This document shows, piece by piece, positions 6,115 to 14,158 of a stretch of DNA of 63,611 nucleotides (positions are counted from its first letter, which is position 1; every line of letters begins with the position of its first letter). The translations under genes and the position numbers were made by a program. The stretch covers positions 1 through 63,611 of the forward strand of contig CAYHYG010000001.1 in the NCBI GenBank assembly GCA_964360835.1, in the 5' to 3' direction. The notes under the pieces were generated by a model. It had not been told where the DNA came from. It saw only the letters and a list, made by a program, of their open reading frames with translations, and made no database searches. The DNA comes from CAYHYG01 sp964360835 (lineage in GTDB: Bacteria; Patescibacteriota; Patescibacteriia; UBA1558; 2-01-FULL-52-15).

Positions 6115-6888
6115 TTATAGACTAAAGAAGTAGAATGATTCAACCTCAGCGTTGGCGGCTTTCAAGACCTGCTCAATCGTTTGTTTGTCGTCTTTGACAA
6201 ACGGTTGCTGGAGTAAGCAAACTTCACTGAAGAATTTTTGCAACTTACCTGGCATAATCTTGGCAATCATGTCTGCTGGTTTACCTTCGCTCAGTAATTG
6301 CTGCTTATAGATCTCTGATTCCTTGGCAATCAAATCTTGAGGTACATCGTCTGAACGTAGATAATCAGGACGCATAGCCGCGACGTGCATAGCGACTTCA
6401 TTGGCTAATTCGGTTGTGCCTGATTTCAAGACAACCACGGCAGCTAATTTTTTATTGGAATGGAGGTAAGAGCCTTTGATGGCACCGTTGATCAGATCAA
6501 CACCGGCCAGCTGAATATTCTCGCCAATTTTCAAGATTAATTCATTTTTGATCTGCTCCTCAGCTTTAGTTCGCACCGCTTCGGTACCTTCGGCTAGAGT
6601 CTGCTCGGCAAATTGTTGGGCCACGGCTACGAAGTCAGCATTACGAGCCACAAAATCTGTCTCACAGGTCAGACGGACAACGGCAATGCTTGTCTCTGTT
6701 TGCGCCAAGGCAATCACACCTTCGGAGGTCTGGCGATCGATACGCTTGGCGGCCATCTTTTGCCCTTGCTGTCGCAGGATGGTGATGGCTTTTTCTTCAT
6801 CGTTACCAGCTTCAACTAGAGCTTTCTGCACATCAACAATTCCAGCGCCGGTCAAGGTTCTGATTCGTTTGATTGTTTCTAATGACAT
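6115..6888 (-). CDS. tsf: Elongation factor Ts
   Basis: EF-Ts is the nucleotide exchange factor that recycles EF-Tu from GDP to GTP form. The 257-residue protein has the N-terminal UBA-like helix set (IKRIRTLTGAGIVDVQKAL), the core signature ETDFVARN at about residues 77-84, and the conserved VCLLQQPFVKDD near the C-terminus. It follows rpsB by 22 nt in the conserved rpsB-tsf order. The start is fixed by homology; there is no SD. The protein ends normally just before the tiny Cys ORF. Confidence 0.97.
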   Translation of the reverse strand: MSLETIKRIRTLTGAGIVDVQKALVEAGNDEEKAITILRQQGQKMAAKRIDRQTSEGVIALAQTETSIAVVRLTCETDFVARNADFVAVAQQFAEQTLAEGTEAVRTKAEEQIKNELILKIGENIQLAGVDLINGAIKGSYLHSNKKLAAVVVLKSGTTELANEVAMHVAAMRPDYLRSDDVPQDLIAKESEIYKQQLLSEGKPADMIAKIMPGKLQKFFSEVCLLQQPFVKDDKQTIEQVLKAANAEVESFYFFSL

Positions 6889-6910
6889 AATATTTATTTT
6901 TCTAACTAAT

Positions 6911-7597
6911 TTATTTGCGAGCTGCGATGATAGCCTCAGCTATCAAGTTGGAGATCATCTCGATCGATCGTACTGCGTCGTCGTTGGCCGGGATCGGATA
7001 CTGCACCATGTCGGGATTGACGTTGGTATCGGTGATAGCGATGATTGGGATGCCTTTGTTGTTGGCTTCGGCTACGGCTGTCTCTTCTTTCTTGACATCG
7101 ACGACAAAGATGGCTTTGGGTAATTTGGTCATGTCTTTGACACCGCCCACAAATTCATTGAGCTTATGAGATTCCTTGGTCAGAGCCACTTGCTCTTTTT
7201 TGGTATATTTCTTCCATTCGCCGCTCTTATTATCAGCTTCTAGGGTCTTGAGCTTGGTGAATAGTTTGTTGATATTTTCAAAGTTGGTGAATGTTCCGCC
7301 GATCCAACGTCCGATGATGTACGGTGAGTCACTCTTCTCGGCCGCAGCCTTGACGCCATTGCGTGCCTGCTTCTTGGTGCCGAGAAATAAAATAACGCCA
7401 CCATTGGCTACGATCTGACTGACAAAATCAAGAGCTTCTTGCAGCTTGATACGTGTCTGCTCCAGATCAATAATGGAGACGCCGTTACGCTTGGCATAGA
7501 TATACGGCTGCATCTTGGGATGGCGCTTCTGCACCTGATGACCAAAATGTACACCGCTCTTCAGCATTTCTAATGCTGTAGGTATAGTTGTTGACAT
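6911..7597 (-). CDS. rpsB: 30S ribosomal protein S2
   Basis: uS2 is a small-subunit protein at the head-body junction. At 228 residues it is slightly short but complete: SGVHFGHQVQKRHPKMQPYIY at the N-terminus, GRWIGGTFTNFENI in the middle, and the C-terminal block GIPIIAITDTNVNPD. The upstream sequence is AATAAAGAAAGAAT with no real SD. It is the first gene of the rpsB-tsf operon. The 268-nt leader region to the next gene (7598-7865) holds a small GACTGT/ACAGTC hairpin but no gene that I can see. Confidence 0.97.
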   Translation of the reverse strand: MSTTIPTALEMLKSGVHFGHQVQKRHPKMQPYIYAKRNGVSIIDLEQTRIKLQEALDFVSQIVANGGVILFLGTKKQARNGVKAAAEKSDSPYIIGRWIGGTFTNFENINKLFTKLKTLEADNKSGEWKKYTKKEQVALTKESHKLNEFVGGVKDMTKLPKAIFVVDVKKEETAVAEANNKGIPIIAITDTNVNPDMVQYPIPANDDAVRSIEMISNLIAEAIIAARK

Positions 7598-7865
7598 ATT
7601 CTTTCTTTATTGTCCGCTGTCTAATTAAAATTTCAGCGGATCCTCTGCCACTATTTCTGTTATCATCCGTAGCCTTGGCCAAGGATGAAAGAATACAGAA
7701 ACGTTATAGGCATGTGTGCTTCCTTGGTTGACCACGTTCGACGTGACAGACAAGGTGACTCAAATTGAGCATCAAGACAATATCATAAGCTGATTCTTTT
7801 GGCAAGAGGTTAAATAGGTAAAAGTTGAAGACTGTAAGGAATCACAGTCAAAAGAGCCGGCTGGG

Positions 7866-8594
7866 CTATTTATTACTTTTCTTAGTCCTATAACGTCTCG
7901 GCAACTGGGTAAAGAGGGGCCTATACATATCATCTTGGATATCTATATGCAATTCTTGACGATTGATTCTATCACAAAAATCTACCTGTATATCCTCGAT
8001 CAGAGCCAATGGCCGACGTTCATCTCCTTCGCCCATCACTACAACTGCAGACGCGGCCAGACTGTCAACTACATCCGTGCGAGAAAATTTGAACTTTCTC
8101 CCAAAGATATCCGGAGTACCACGATAATCCCTCACCCCTCGAAAGCCGGCATACCCAAGAGCCACACCCATCACTCCCGCCCGCAGTGGTATAGTGCGGC
8201 TATCGGTCACGATGACACCGAGCTGCTTCAGACCATATTTTTTTTTTAACATTCTTCGAATTAAGCCAGCGGAGCGGAAACTATCGCGAGGTAAAAGTAT
8301 CAGCTTACCTTTGGCATTAGATTCATCAATGCCGGCCGAAGCCATCACCATACCATCTTTAATTGTCAGCCAGACATACTTAGTAGGGACAGCAAAGTCA
8401 CTCTCTTGCCGAATTATCTTGATTTTCTCCTGAATATTTTTGACTACCGCGGTCCTACGTTCGGATAGAGCAATGATTTTGGATGTAACGACAACGATAG
8501 CCTTTGATTTTACCACCGGCAAATGCTCGACGATAAAAGCTATCAGATCTTCACCTTCTTGAAAAATACGAGTTTTGATGGGTTCGACAATCAT
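7866..8594 (-). CDS. CofE-like F420-0:L-glutamate ligase family protein
   Basis: The protein has 242 residues. CofE adds glutamate to coenzyme F420-0 with GTP. Family blocks visible here are VVVTSKIIALSE (residues 35-46), GVIVTDSRTIPLRAGVMGVALGYAGF, DYRGTPDIFGR, and the late MGEGDERRP. No other F420 biosynthesis gene is present in the window, and CPR bacteria are not known to make F420, so the real acceptor may differ. Its ATG overlaps the stop of the RibD-like reductase by 4 nt, so the two are translationally coupled. Confidence 0.85.
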   Translation of the reverse strand: MIVEPIKTRIFQEGEDLIAFIVEHLPVVKSKAIVVVTSKIIALSERRTAVVKNIQEKIKIIRQESDFAVPTKYVWLTIKDGMVMASAGIDESNAKGKLILLPRDSFRSAGLIRRMLKKKYGLKQLGVIVTDSRTIPLRAGVMGVALGYAGFRGVRDYRGTPDIFGRKFKFSRTDVVDSLAASAVVVMGEGDERRPLALIEDIQVDFCDRINRQELHIDIQDDMYRPLFTQLPRRYRTKKSNK

Positions 8595-9142
8595 ATTGGC
8601 AATCGCTTGATCTTATAATGAAGTAATAATGTCCCTGCTTTATTGAGTCGGCGCTGAGATATCAGTCGCAGTTGTGTTGTGATTGTGCCTCCGATAACCA
8701 TAGCTTGTCCGCGTCCAAAGATCAGCGGCTCAATGGTTATATAAAGCTCATCAAGCAAACCTCGTTCCAACATAGTTCGATAGACCATAGCCCCACCGAG
8801 CACTGCCACTCTCTTATACTGCTTCAGGAGTTGCTTGATATCAACCCGTGCAGGATTCAAAAAAGTAACAGTACCTCTACGCTGAGATGTACTTATACGA
8901 CTCGACAAGACAAAAGTTGTACGCTGTCGCAGACGGGTTGCGGCCGCTTGATAAGTATTACGACCTACGATAACGGCATCAAATTTTTGCAGGGATTTTT
9001 GAAAAAAACTCCAGTCTTCCTTACTGGTCCAATCCGGCAAGGTTTTTTTGGTCAACGAGATACGACCATCTACACTAGTCGCGACGAAGACGACAAACTG
9101 AGTCTTAGAAGAGGGGAGACCTCTTGGCTTCATAATAGGCAC
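8591..9142 (-). CDS. RibD C-terminal/DHFR-like reductase
   Basis: This 183-residue protein has the dihydrofolate reductase-like fold of RibD C-terminal domains: FVVFVATSVDGRISL (residues 17-31), FDAVIVGRNTYQAA with the NADPH-binding pattern, VLGGAMVYRTML, and DELYITIEPLIFGRG. The family reduces riboflavin precursors or pterins with NADPH. It starts inside the end of the upstream membrane-protein gene and overlaps cofE by 4 nt. As no riboflavin or folate pathway gene is adjacent, its substrate cannot be named. An alternative start is Met4. Confidence 0.85.
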   Translation of the reverse strand: MPIMKPRGLPSSKTQFVVFVATSVDGRISLTKKTLPDWTSKEDWSFFQKSLQKFDAVIVGRNTYQAAATRLRQRTTFVLSSRISTSQRRGTVTFLNPARVDIKQLLKQYKRVAVLGGAMVYRTMLERGLLDELYITIEPLIFGRGQAMVIGGTITTQLRLISQRRLNKAGTLLLHYKIKRLPI

Positions 9143-9830
9143 GGAAAGAAGGGAGTAGGTAGTGAGGGTTCAAAGGGAAATCAAGACGCAAGATCTGTTG
9201 TTTTTCAGCTAAACACAGGAGATTATTAACTGCCACAAAGGAAGCACAGATACCCAAAGCAAATAACAGACGCTCCCCTGCTACTACAGGGATCAGCGAA
9301 TTCCAGACGGCTGCCGGGAGTGCAAAAGTCCAGATCCACAAAGCGCCACCTACAGCATGGGCGGTAAAGGTCGTACCTAAAGCTCGAGCCAACAAAAAAC
9401 GATCACGAAGAAAATAAGCTCCAATGGGTATAATCCAAAAAGCAGCGTAATACCAGACCGTTCTACCGATGGGATGCGCAACAAAAGCTACAATAGCGAT
9501 CATAGGAATGAAGAGATTGAATCGACTTTTTTTGGCAAAATAAAGGGCAGCAGACATCATAGTAGCAAAACGAATTACCGTACCAGCATCTTGGATCTGA
9601 GCTCCATGCCAAAAAAAATTTAATAATTGCATTAAAAAAACCGCAACTACTCCCGATATACTACCAATAAAAGCTCCGGCAATAGGCGCGAATGCATCAT
9701 AGATAGTAAAAGTTACCTGTGATCCTGCTAACCGTGTCACTGGGATCTGTAAGCTGACACAACCCGCGATCGCAAATACGATGATGAAATACAACTTCCT
9801 TAGTGTCAGGTTAAGTCTAATGTGTTTCAT
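9105..9830 (-). CDS. Multi-pass membrane protein, ECF S-component-like
   Basis: This 241-residue protein has about six hydrophobic segments: LYFIIVFAIAGCVSLQIPV, the APIAGAFIGSISGVVAVFLM stretch, and four more toward the C-terminus. The pattern of a short loop after helix 1 followed by a Gly-rich helix resembles substrate-binding S components of ECF vitamin transporters, but that is only a resemblance. The longer frame start at 9887 would run through the terminator of the ATP-grasp gene, so the start is set at the ATG at 9830 (MKHIRLNLTL). It overlaps the reductase gene. Confidence 0.7.
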   Translation of the reverse strand: MKHIRLNLTLRKLYFIIVFAIAGCVSLQIPVTRLAGSQVTFTIYDAFAPIAGAFIGSISGVVAVFLMQLLNFFWHGAQIQDAGTVIRFATMMSAALYFAKKSRFNLFIPMIAIVAFVAHPIGRTVWYYAAFWIIPIGAYFLRDRFLLARALGTTFTAHAVGGALWIWTFALPAAVWNSLIPVVAGERLLFALGICASFVAVNNLLCLAEKQQILRLDFPLNPHYLLPSFRAYYEAKRSPLF

Positions 9831-9847
9831 ATTGTCATTAGTATATA

Positions 9848-9880
9848 AAAAAACGCCGGAGGTGACAATGCCTCGGCGTC
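9848..9880 (-). terminator. Rho-independent terminator of the ATP-grasp gene
   Basis: On the minus strand ACGCCGAGG pairs with CCTCCGGCGT and is followed by seven T. It separates the ATP-grasp gene from the membrane protein gene. Confidence 0.85.
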
Positions 9881-9886
9881 CGAACA

Positions 9887-10897
9887 CTAGCGTTCCATAC
9901 TCTTGAGAACTTCCAGGTAGAGATCCTCGACGATCTTTTCTTGAGCTTTACCGCTGTGCGCATAGTGGTCAAGCCCAGGGGCAGAATTGATCTCCAAAAC
10001 CCAATAGACATCTGGCTTCTGGGTGATGTCACCGGCGATCATGAGGTCCACACCACAGAGGCGCAATCCCATGTCTTTGGTCACTTGAACGGCGATCTTC
10101 TTGAAAGCCATGTGCGCTTCAGCAGTAACATCGACAGAGTCCCCACCGGTCGAGAGATTGGCGTTGTCCAGCAGATACACTCGATGACCGCGTGCCAATA
10201 CCGAGTCGAAGCTCAACTTCTGATGGCGGAGCTTCTTCAAGATCCTTGGATCGTCAGAATTAATACAGGTATCTCGACTCGAGGCGATGAATTGGCGTTG
10301 TTTGTATCTCAACAGTTGACCGATAGTCGACCGGCCGTTACCTACTACATTGAGCGGTATCCTCTGATAGACAGAGATGACTTTGTCATCGAGTACCACC
10401 AAGCGGTAGTCCTTACCGTCTACTGGTTGCTGCACTAGTGCGACACGATCTGAAAGAAACACCCTGCGCAGCGCCTGATACAACTCGCGCCTGTTGTGCA
10501 CCAACGTCACGCCGGTTCCTTGACTACCACTGTTAGGTTTAACAATCACGGGAAAGCCGAGCTTCGCTGCGTAGTGATATGCGGCTTCAATAGACTGATC
10601 GGGCAAACCGATGGCTTTGGCCCATTGGCGAGCAAAAAAGGTCTTGCTGCCGGGAACGATGGGATATCCCATCCGAGCCAAAAAGAAATTAGCGTAATCT
10701 TTATCCCTAGCGACTTCCGAGGCTCCCAGTGAGTTAAGATCAAGGCTAGAGGAGCGAAAATATCTTTTTTGTCCACTCCGATAGGTGATCTGGCCAACTA
10801 TTTTCCATTTGGGTTCCATCATTACAGTGGCCCCAATACGAGGAGCGACCTTCTTCAAGATCTGTGCGATTAGCGGCGTTATGTTTCGCTTCTTCAT
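9887..10897 (-). CDS. ATP-grasp ligase, cyanophycin synthetase/RimK-like
   Basis: This 336-residue protein has a complete ATP-grasp fold: FPVIVKPNSGSQGTGV (ATP-lysine and Gly loop), VQQPVDGKDYRLVVLDDKVI, the NVVGNGRSTIGQLL segment typical of cyanophycin synthetase ATP-grasp domains, and the Mg-binding VLEINSAPGLDHY. Such enzymes form a peptide-type bond via an acyl-phosphate. The Mur-ligase half of cyanophycin synthetase is absent, so it is not a cyanophycin polymerase by itself. The gene stands alone with its own promoter (10950-10978), an AAGGAG SD and a strong terminator. The substrate is unknown. Confidence 0.8.
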   Translation of the reverse strand: MKKRNITPLIAQILKKVAPRIGATVMMEPKWKIVGQITYRSGQKRYFRSSSLDLNSLGASEVARDKDYANFFLARMGYPIVPGSKTFFARQWAKAIGLPDQSIEAAYHYAAKLGFPVIVKPNSGSQGTGVTLVHNRRELYQALRRVFLSDRVALVQQPVDGKDYRLVVLDDKVISVYQRIPLNVVGNGRSTIGQLLRYKQRQFIASSRDTCINSDDPRILKKLRHQKLSFDSVLARGHRVYLLDNANLSTGGDSVDVTAEAHMAFKKIAVQVTKDMGLRLCGVDLMIAGDITQKPDVYWVLEINSAPGLDHYAHSGKAQEKIVEDLYLEVLKSMER

Positions 10898-10949
10898 GAT
10901 AGCTCCTTGGTTAGAGGTTAACGAACAGATTGATTAAATCATTATTCAA

Positions 10950-10978
10950 TATATATAATAAAAGATTATATTTGTCAA
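10950..10978 (-). promoter_or_regulatory. Sigma70-type promoter of the ATP-grasp gene
   Basis: On the minus strand TTGACA (10978-10973), a 17-nt spacer and TATATA (10955-10950) lie upstream of the SD-bearing start at 10897. Confidence 0.7.
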
Positions 10979-11068
10979 TAGCTATAGGAGTAGGCTCAAC
11001 AAGTAAATGCAACACTATATCATTATCAGTCCAGTAAAGCCTCAAATCAAAGCTTAAAGCTCCTAGAG

Positions 11069-11097
11069 TTGACGAGATAGTTCTCTTCTGGTAATAT
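11069..11097 (+). promoter_or_regulatory. Sigma70-type promoter of rpmE
   Basis: TTGACG (11069-11074), a 17-nt spacer and TAATAT (11092-11097). The predicted start of transcription gives a leader of about 20 nt. Confidence 0.7.
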
Positions 11098-11124
11098 GCA
11101 AGCCACTAAAAAAGATCACATTGT

Positions 11125-11415
11125 ATGAAGAAAAACTTACATCCTGCCTACTTCCCCAAAGCCAAAGTCAGCTGTGCCTGTGGCAATGTCTTTACCGTTG
11201 GCTCAACTCTAGAATCAATAAATGTGGAAATTTGCTCTCAATGCCATCCATTCTACACTGGCAAAGACAAGCTGATCGACACTGCCGGCCGTGTTGACCG
11301 TTTCAAGCGACTCGTTACCAAGAAAGAAAGCGAAGCCTCTGTGCGCAAAGGCAAAAAGGTCAAGCGAGCCGCCGCTTCTGCCAAGAAACAAGCCAAGAAA
11401 AAAGACGCCAAATAA
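11125..11415 (+). CDS. rpmE: 50S ribosomal protein L31
   Basis: bL31 is a surface protein bridging the subunits. The first 65 residues are L31: MKKNLHPAYFPKAKVSCACG, the zinc ligands CxC (18-20) and CSQC, then HPFYTGKDKLIDTAGRVDRF. The zinc-binding form is intact. Beyond residue 70 there is a 27-residue Lys/Ala-rich tail, longer than usual, probably contacting rRNA. The gene has its own promoter and terminator and stands ahead of prfA, a common bacterial arrangement. Confidence 0.97.
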   Translation: MKKNLHPAYFPKAKVSCACGNVFTVGSTLESINVEICSQCHPFYTGKDKLIDTAGRVDRFKRLVTKKESEASVRKGKKVKRAAASAKKQAKKKDAK

Positions 11416-11422
11416 CTTTGCC

Positions 11423-11465
11423 AACTCCGACTGTGGTTGTATACTAACAGACGGAGTTTTTTTAT
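11423..11465 (+). terminator. Terminator between rpmE and prfA
   Basis: AACTCCG (11423-11429) pairs with CGGAGTT (11452-11458), extended inward by CTGT/ACAG, followed by a T-run. It ends 5 nt before the prfA start. Confidence 0.75.
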
Positions 11466-11469
11466 ACCT

Positions 11470-12531
11470 ATGATTAATATTGAAGACCAACAATCCAAAG
11501 TCAGTCAGTTGGAAGCCGCCCTACAGGATACGGCTGTTGTTCAGGACCGTGCCCTACTGCAGAAAACTATGAAAGACTATCACGCGGCCAAAGAAATCCT
11601 GACCAGGTCCGAAGAAGTCGTGCGGTTACAAGGAGTAATTAAGCATCTGAAAAAAACTTTGGAAACCGAAACAGATACTGAAATGAAAGCTCTAACGGAG
11701 GATGAATTAACGCAGCTACGACAACAATTAACCACAGCCGAAAGTAATCTAAAACAGCTGACCCAACCCGCCGATCCCCAAGATGCCAAAGATATTATTA
11801 TTGAAATCCGTGCTGGTGCTGGGGGTGATGAAGCTAGTTTATTTGCGGCTGAGCTTTTCCGTATGTACTCTCGCTACGCCGACCGTCATAGCTGGAAGAC
11901 ACATCTCATCAGCTCCGCCCGTAGTGACATTGGTGGCTTTAAAGAAATAATTTTCGAAATAAATGGCGCTAATGTTTACAAACATCTGAAATATGAATCC
12001 GGCGTTCACCGAGTGCAACGCGTACCTGAGACCGAGAAGGCCGGCCGGGTGCATACCTCTACCGTTACCGTAGCGGTGTTGCCGGAAGCCGAAGAAGCTG
12101 ACATCGAGTTGAAACCAGAAGAATTACGCATCGATACCTTCATGGCTGGCGGACATGGCGGACAATCCGTCAACACTACCTACTCAGCCGTACGCGTGGT
12201 CCATATACCGACCGGCATGATCGTTACCTGTCAGGATGAAAAATCTCAACAGCAAAACAGACTCAAAGCCCTGCAAGTATTACGCTCACGTCTACTCGTA
12301 GCCGAGCAAGAACGTTTACATAAAGAACGATCAGATGCCCGCAAGAGTCAGATCGGTAGTGGTGATCGTAGTGAAAAGATCAGGACCTACAACTTTCCCC
12401 AAGACCGTCTGACTGATCATCGTATTAAATACAGTGCCCATAATTTGCCGCTGATCATGGACGGAGATCTGGAGGAGTTGATCACTGAATTAACTTCTCG
12501 TGAGCATGGTGACGGCGGAGACGACGAATAA
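11470..12531 (+). CDS. prfA: Peptide chain release factor 1
   Basis: RF1 reads UAA and UAG and triggers peptidyl-tRNA hydrolysis. From the ATG at 11470 it has 353 residues. The codon-recognition PxT is PET (186-188) in RVQRVPETEK, and the catalytic GGQ is at 230-232. The longer frame starting at 11437 would begin inside the rpmE terminator, so the downstream Met is chosen. The stop overlaps the prmC start by one base (TAATG), coupling the factor to the enzyme that methylates its GGQ glutamine. Confidence 0.95.
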   Translation: MINIEDQQSKVSQLEAALQDTAVVQDRALLQKTMKDYHAAKEILTRSEEVVRLQGVIKHLKKTLETETDTEMKALTEDELTQLRQQLTTAESNLKQLTQPADPQDAKDIIIEIRAGAGGDEASLFAAELFRMYSRYADRHSWKTHLISSARSDIGGFKEIIFEINGANVYKHLKYESGVHRVQRVPETEKAGRVHTSTVTVAVLPEAEEADIELKPEELRIDTFMAGGHGGQSVNTTYSAVRVVHIPTGMIVTCQDEKSQQQNRLKALQVLRSRLLVAEQERLHKERSDARKSQIGSGDRSEKIRTYNFPQDRLTDHRIKYSAHNLPLIMDGDLEELITELTSREHGDGGDDE

Positions 12532-13370
12532 TGATCGCTGATTTACTGACGCAAGCCGGCAAACGTCTACAGACAGCCGGATTTTCTGCTGACGAAGCCG
12601 CTATCCTTTTGGCTGCTACCTTGAACGTTGACCGGACGTATCTGTACAGTCAGGGCGAAACCAAAATTAGTCAGGAGCAACTGACTGTATTTACTGATTA
12701 CCTTGATCAACGTCTGGCTGGTCAGCCAGTGGCCTATATCCTCGATTACAAAGATTTCTATAATCGCCGCTTTATCGTCAATCCTGATGTACTAATACCT
12801 CGCCCTGATAGCGAAGTTTTGATCACCACCGCTCTCGAGCTATTAAAAAACCTACCAGCCACAAGCTACCAGCCACTGGCCATTCTCGACATTGGAACAG
12901 GTTCCGGCTGTCTGATCATTACCATAGCTTTAGAAACAGCTGGGCGGTTTAATTATCTCGGTACTGACATCTCCCTCCCTGCTCTGGCAGTTGCTCAAGA
13001 AAACGCTGATTCGTTACAAGCAAAAGTATCCTTTCTACCGTCTGATCTATTGGACGATATACCATTACAGAAATTTAATCTGATCCTGGCCAACCTACCT
13101 TACTTACAACCAGAGCAGTTGAATGAAAGTTCAATTATGAAGGAACCACAGCTGGCTCTCTATGGCGGCACAGATGGTCTGATGTATTATGAGAGATTGC
13201 TAAAGACAGTGGCTAACTATCTACAGCCTGATGGAATTCTATTACTGGAAATCGATCCCGGCCAGAAGGATTTGTTAACAAGCTTAATCCAACAGCAGCC
13301 GATCAAATGGCAGTTGGAGTTTATAAATGATTTAAGTGGTAGAATACGTGTAGCTAAGCTATCACTATAA
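12531..13370 (+). CDS. prmC: Release factor glutamine methyltransferase
   Basis: PrmC (HemK) N5-methylates the Gln of the release-factor GGQ motif using SAM. The 279-residue protein has the N-terminal helical substrate domain (1-75), RPDSEVLI, the SAM motif ILDIGTGSGCL (118-128), and the catalytic loop at 188-191. That loop reads NLPY rather than the usual NPPY; Asn, the second Pro and Tyr, which position the glutamine, are kept. It is coupled to prfA by a one-base overlap. Confidence 0.95.
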   Translation: MIADLLTQAGKRLQTAGFSADEAAILLAATLNVDRTYLYSQGETKISQEQLTVFTDYLDQRLAGQPVAYILDYKDFYNRRFIVNPDVLIPRPDSEVLITTALELLKNLPATSYQPLAILDIGTGSGCLIITIALETAGRFNYLGTDISLPALAVAQENADSLQAKVSFLPSDLLDDIPLQKFNLILANLPYLQPEQLNESSIMKEPQLALYGGTDGLMYYERLLKTVANYLQPDGILLLEIDPGQKDLLTSLIQQQPIKWQLEFINDLSGRIRVAKLSL

Positions 13371-13377
13371 ACCGGAC

Positions 13378-13465
13378 TATATTCTCGAGGAGTTAGACGA
13401 CGAGAGATCTCAATGACTGCAGAGGTTGTGATATCTCTCCCACGTCAGACGTGGTCGAGAATATA
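13378..13465 (+). ncRNA. Candidate structured RNA with a three-way junction
   Basis: P1 is an 11-bp perfect stem, TATATTCTCGA (13378-13388) with TCGAGAATATA (13455-13465). Inside it P2 pairs GAGAGAT (13402-13408) with ATCTCTC (13433-13439), and P3 is CCACGT-CAG-ACGTGG (13440-13454). P2, P3 and P1 abut with no unpaired bases except a 13-nt joining strand (13389-13401). No T-run follows, so it is not an intrinsic terminator. It lies 8 nt after prmC. No hammerhead core or known riboswitch consensus fits. Confidence 0.5.
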
Positions 13466-13514
13466 ATCCGCCAATAAACATTCCACTGTCGGAACTTGCA
13501 GTGACTAAATATTG

Positions 13515-13545
13515 AAACGGCCCCGACGTGATGTCAGGGCCGTTT
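13515..13545. terminator. Terminator, AAACGGCCC stem
   Basis: AAACGGCCC (13515-13523) pairs with GGGCCGTTT (13537-13545), with further CGAC/GTCA-type pairing in the loop. It ends the minus-strand gene at 13557 and probably also read-through from prmC. Confidence 0.75.
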
Positions 13546-13556
13546 GATTGTGAAAC

Positions 13557-13949
13557 TTACTTTCTCTCAGGCGTCTCTACCCAGAGGGAAACTTCCAGAA
13601 AGAGATCGAATTTGTTGCCACTCCGGAGAATGACCCTCAGGGAATGCTCGACGACAGCCAAATTGAACGGATCTTTGGCAAAATCTCGAATTGCATTCAA
13701 GCGCCTCCACAGATAGGGAAGCTCATTATCAGCCACATGTTGATGGGCTTCTGCCTCTCTCTCCTTCAAGTGGATGGTCTTCCCGTTGAAGACCAAAAGG
13801 AAACCAAAGCCTCCTTCAACCTCAACTTTGGTACCTGGCTGAGCTTGAAGCATGTTCTTGTTCAACTTCGCCTTGAGGACTAAGTAGTCGCGGACCAAAT
13901 AATCCAGCCCGACGTCCTTGATCTCACCACCATATCCAAAAATTGACAT
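13557..13949 (-). CDS. Hypothetical protein divergent from the STAS gene
   Basis: This 130-residue soluble protein (MSIFGYGGEIKDVGLDYLV...) is not one I recognise. A central segment GTKVEVEGGFGFLLVFNGKTI looks like a beta hairpin, followed by a helical region with WRRLNAI and a C-terminal strand FDLFLEVSLWVE. A clear GGAGGG SD lies 9 nt before the ATG at 13949, so the longer frame to 14018 is rejected. It has its own promoter, back-to-back with that of the STAS gene, which suggests joint control. Confidence 0.65.
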   Translation of the reverse strand: MSIFGYGGEIKDVGLDYLVRDYLVLKAKLNKNMLQAQPGTKVEVEGGFGFLLVFNGKTIHLKEREAEAHQHVADNELPYLWRRLNAIRDFAKDPFNLAVVEHSLRVILRSGNKFDLFLEVSLWVETPERK

Positions 13950-14034
13950 AGAGCAGACCCTCCACTCTCGATAATATCCGATCCAGCAGCTTGCCGCGAT
14001 GGCAACTCTGATCGACACAACCGAAAGATAAGGT

Positions 14035-14063
14035 ACCTTAGATTATCCACTTTATTTTGTCAA
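14035..14063 (-). promoter_or_regulatory. Promoter of the 13557-13949 gene
   Basis: Minus strand TTGACA (14063-14058), 17-nt spacer, TAAGGT (14040-14035). Confidence 0.6.
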
Positions 14064-14081
14064 AATATTAATCTAGTAACC

Positions 14082-14108
14082 TTGACACTCTTATTGATAA
14101 ATTATAAG
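14082..14108 (+). promoter_or_regulatory. Promoter of the STAS gene
   Basis: TTGACA (14082-14087) with TATAAG (14103-14108) after a short 15-nt spacer. It lies 19 nt from the opposing promoter's -35. Confidence 0.55.
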
Positions 14109-14158
14109 GTTTCGACGCTCGCATTCTATAAGTCTCTCTCTGACGGAGGACTATAACC

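Noticed and set aside
5885..6125. Remainder of the plus-strand ORF beginning at 5820
   Set aside because: After the duplicated methyltransferase start it is low complexity, passes through a perfect terminator hairpin and is antisense to the tiny Cys ORF and tsf end.
6548..7123. 191-codon plus-strand ORF opposite tsf and rpsB
   Set aside because: It is fully antisense to two conserved genes, with no SD, promoter or protein-like pattern.
9830..9887. Longer start of the membrane protein (to 9887)
   Set aside because: The extra codons are the terminator hairpin of the upstream ATP-grasp gene.
13378..13465. Hammerhead ribozyme
   Set aside because: The three-way junction lacks the CUGANGA and GAAA core sequences.
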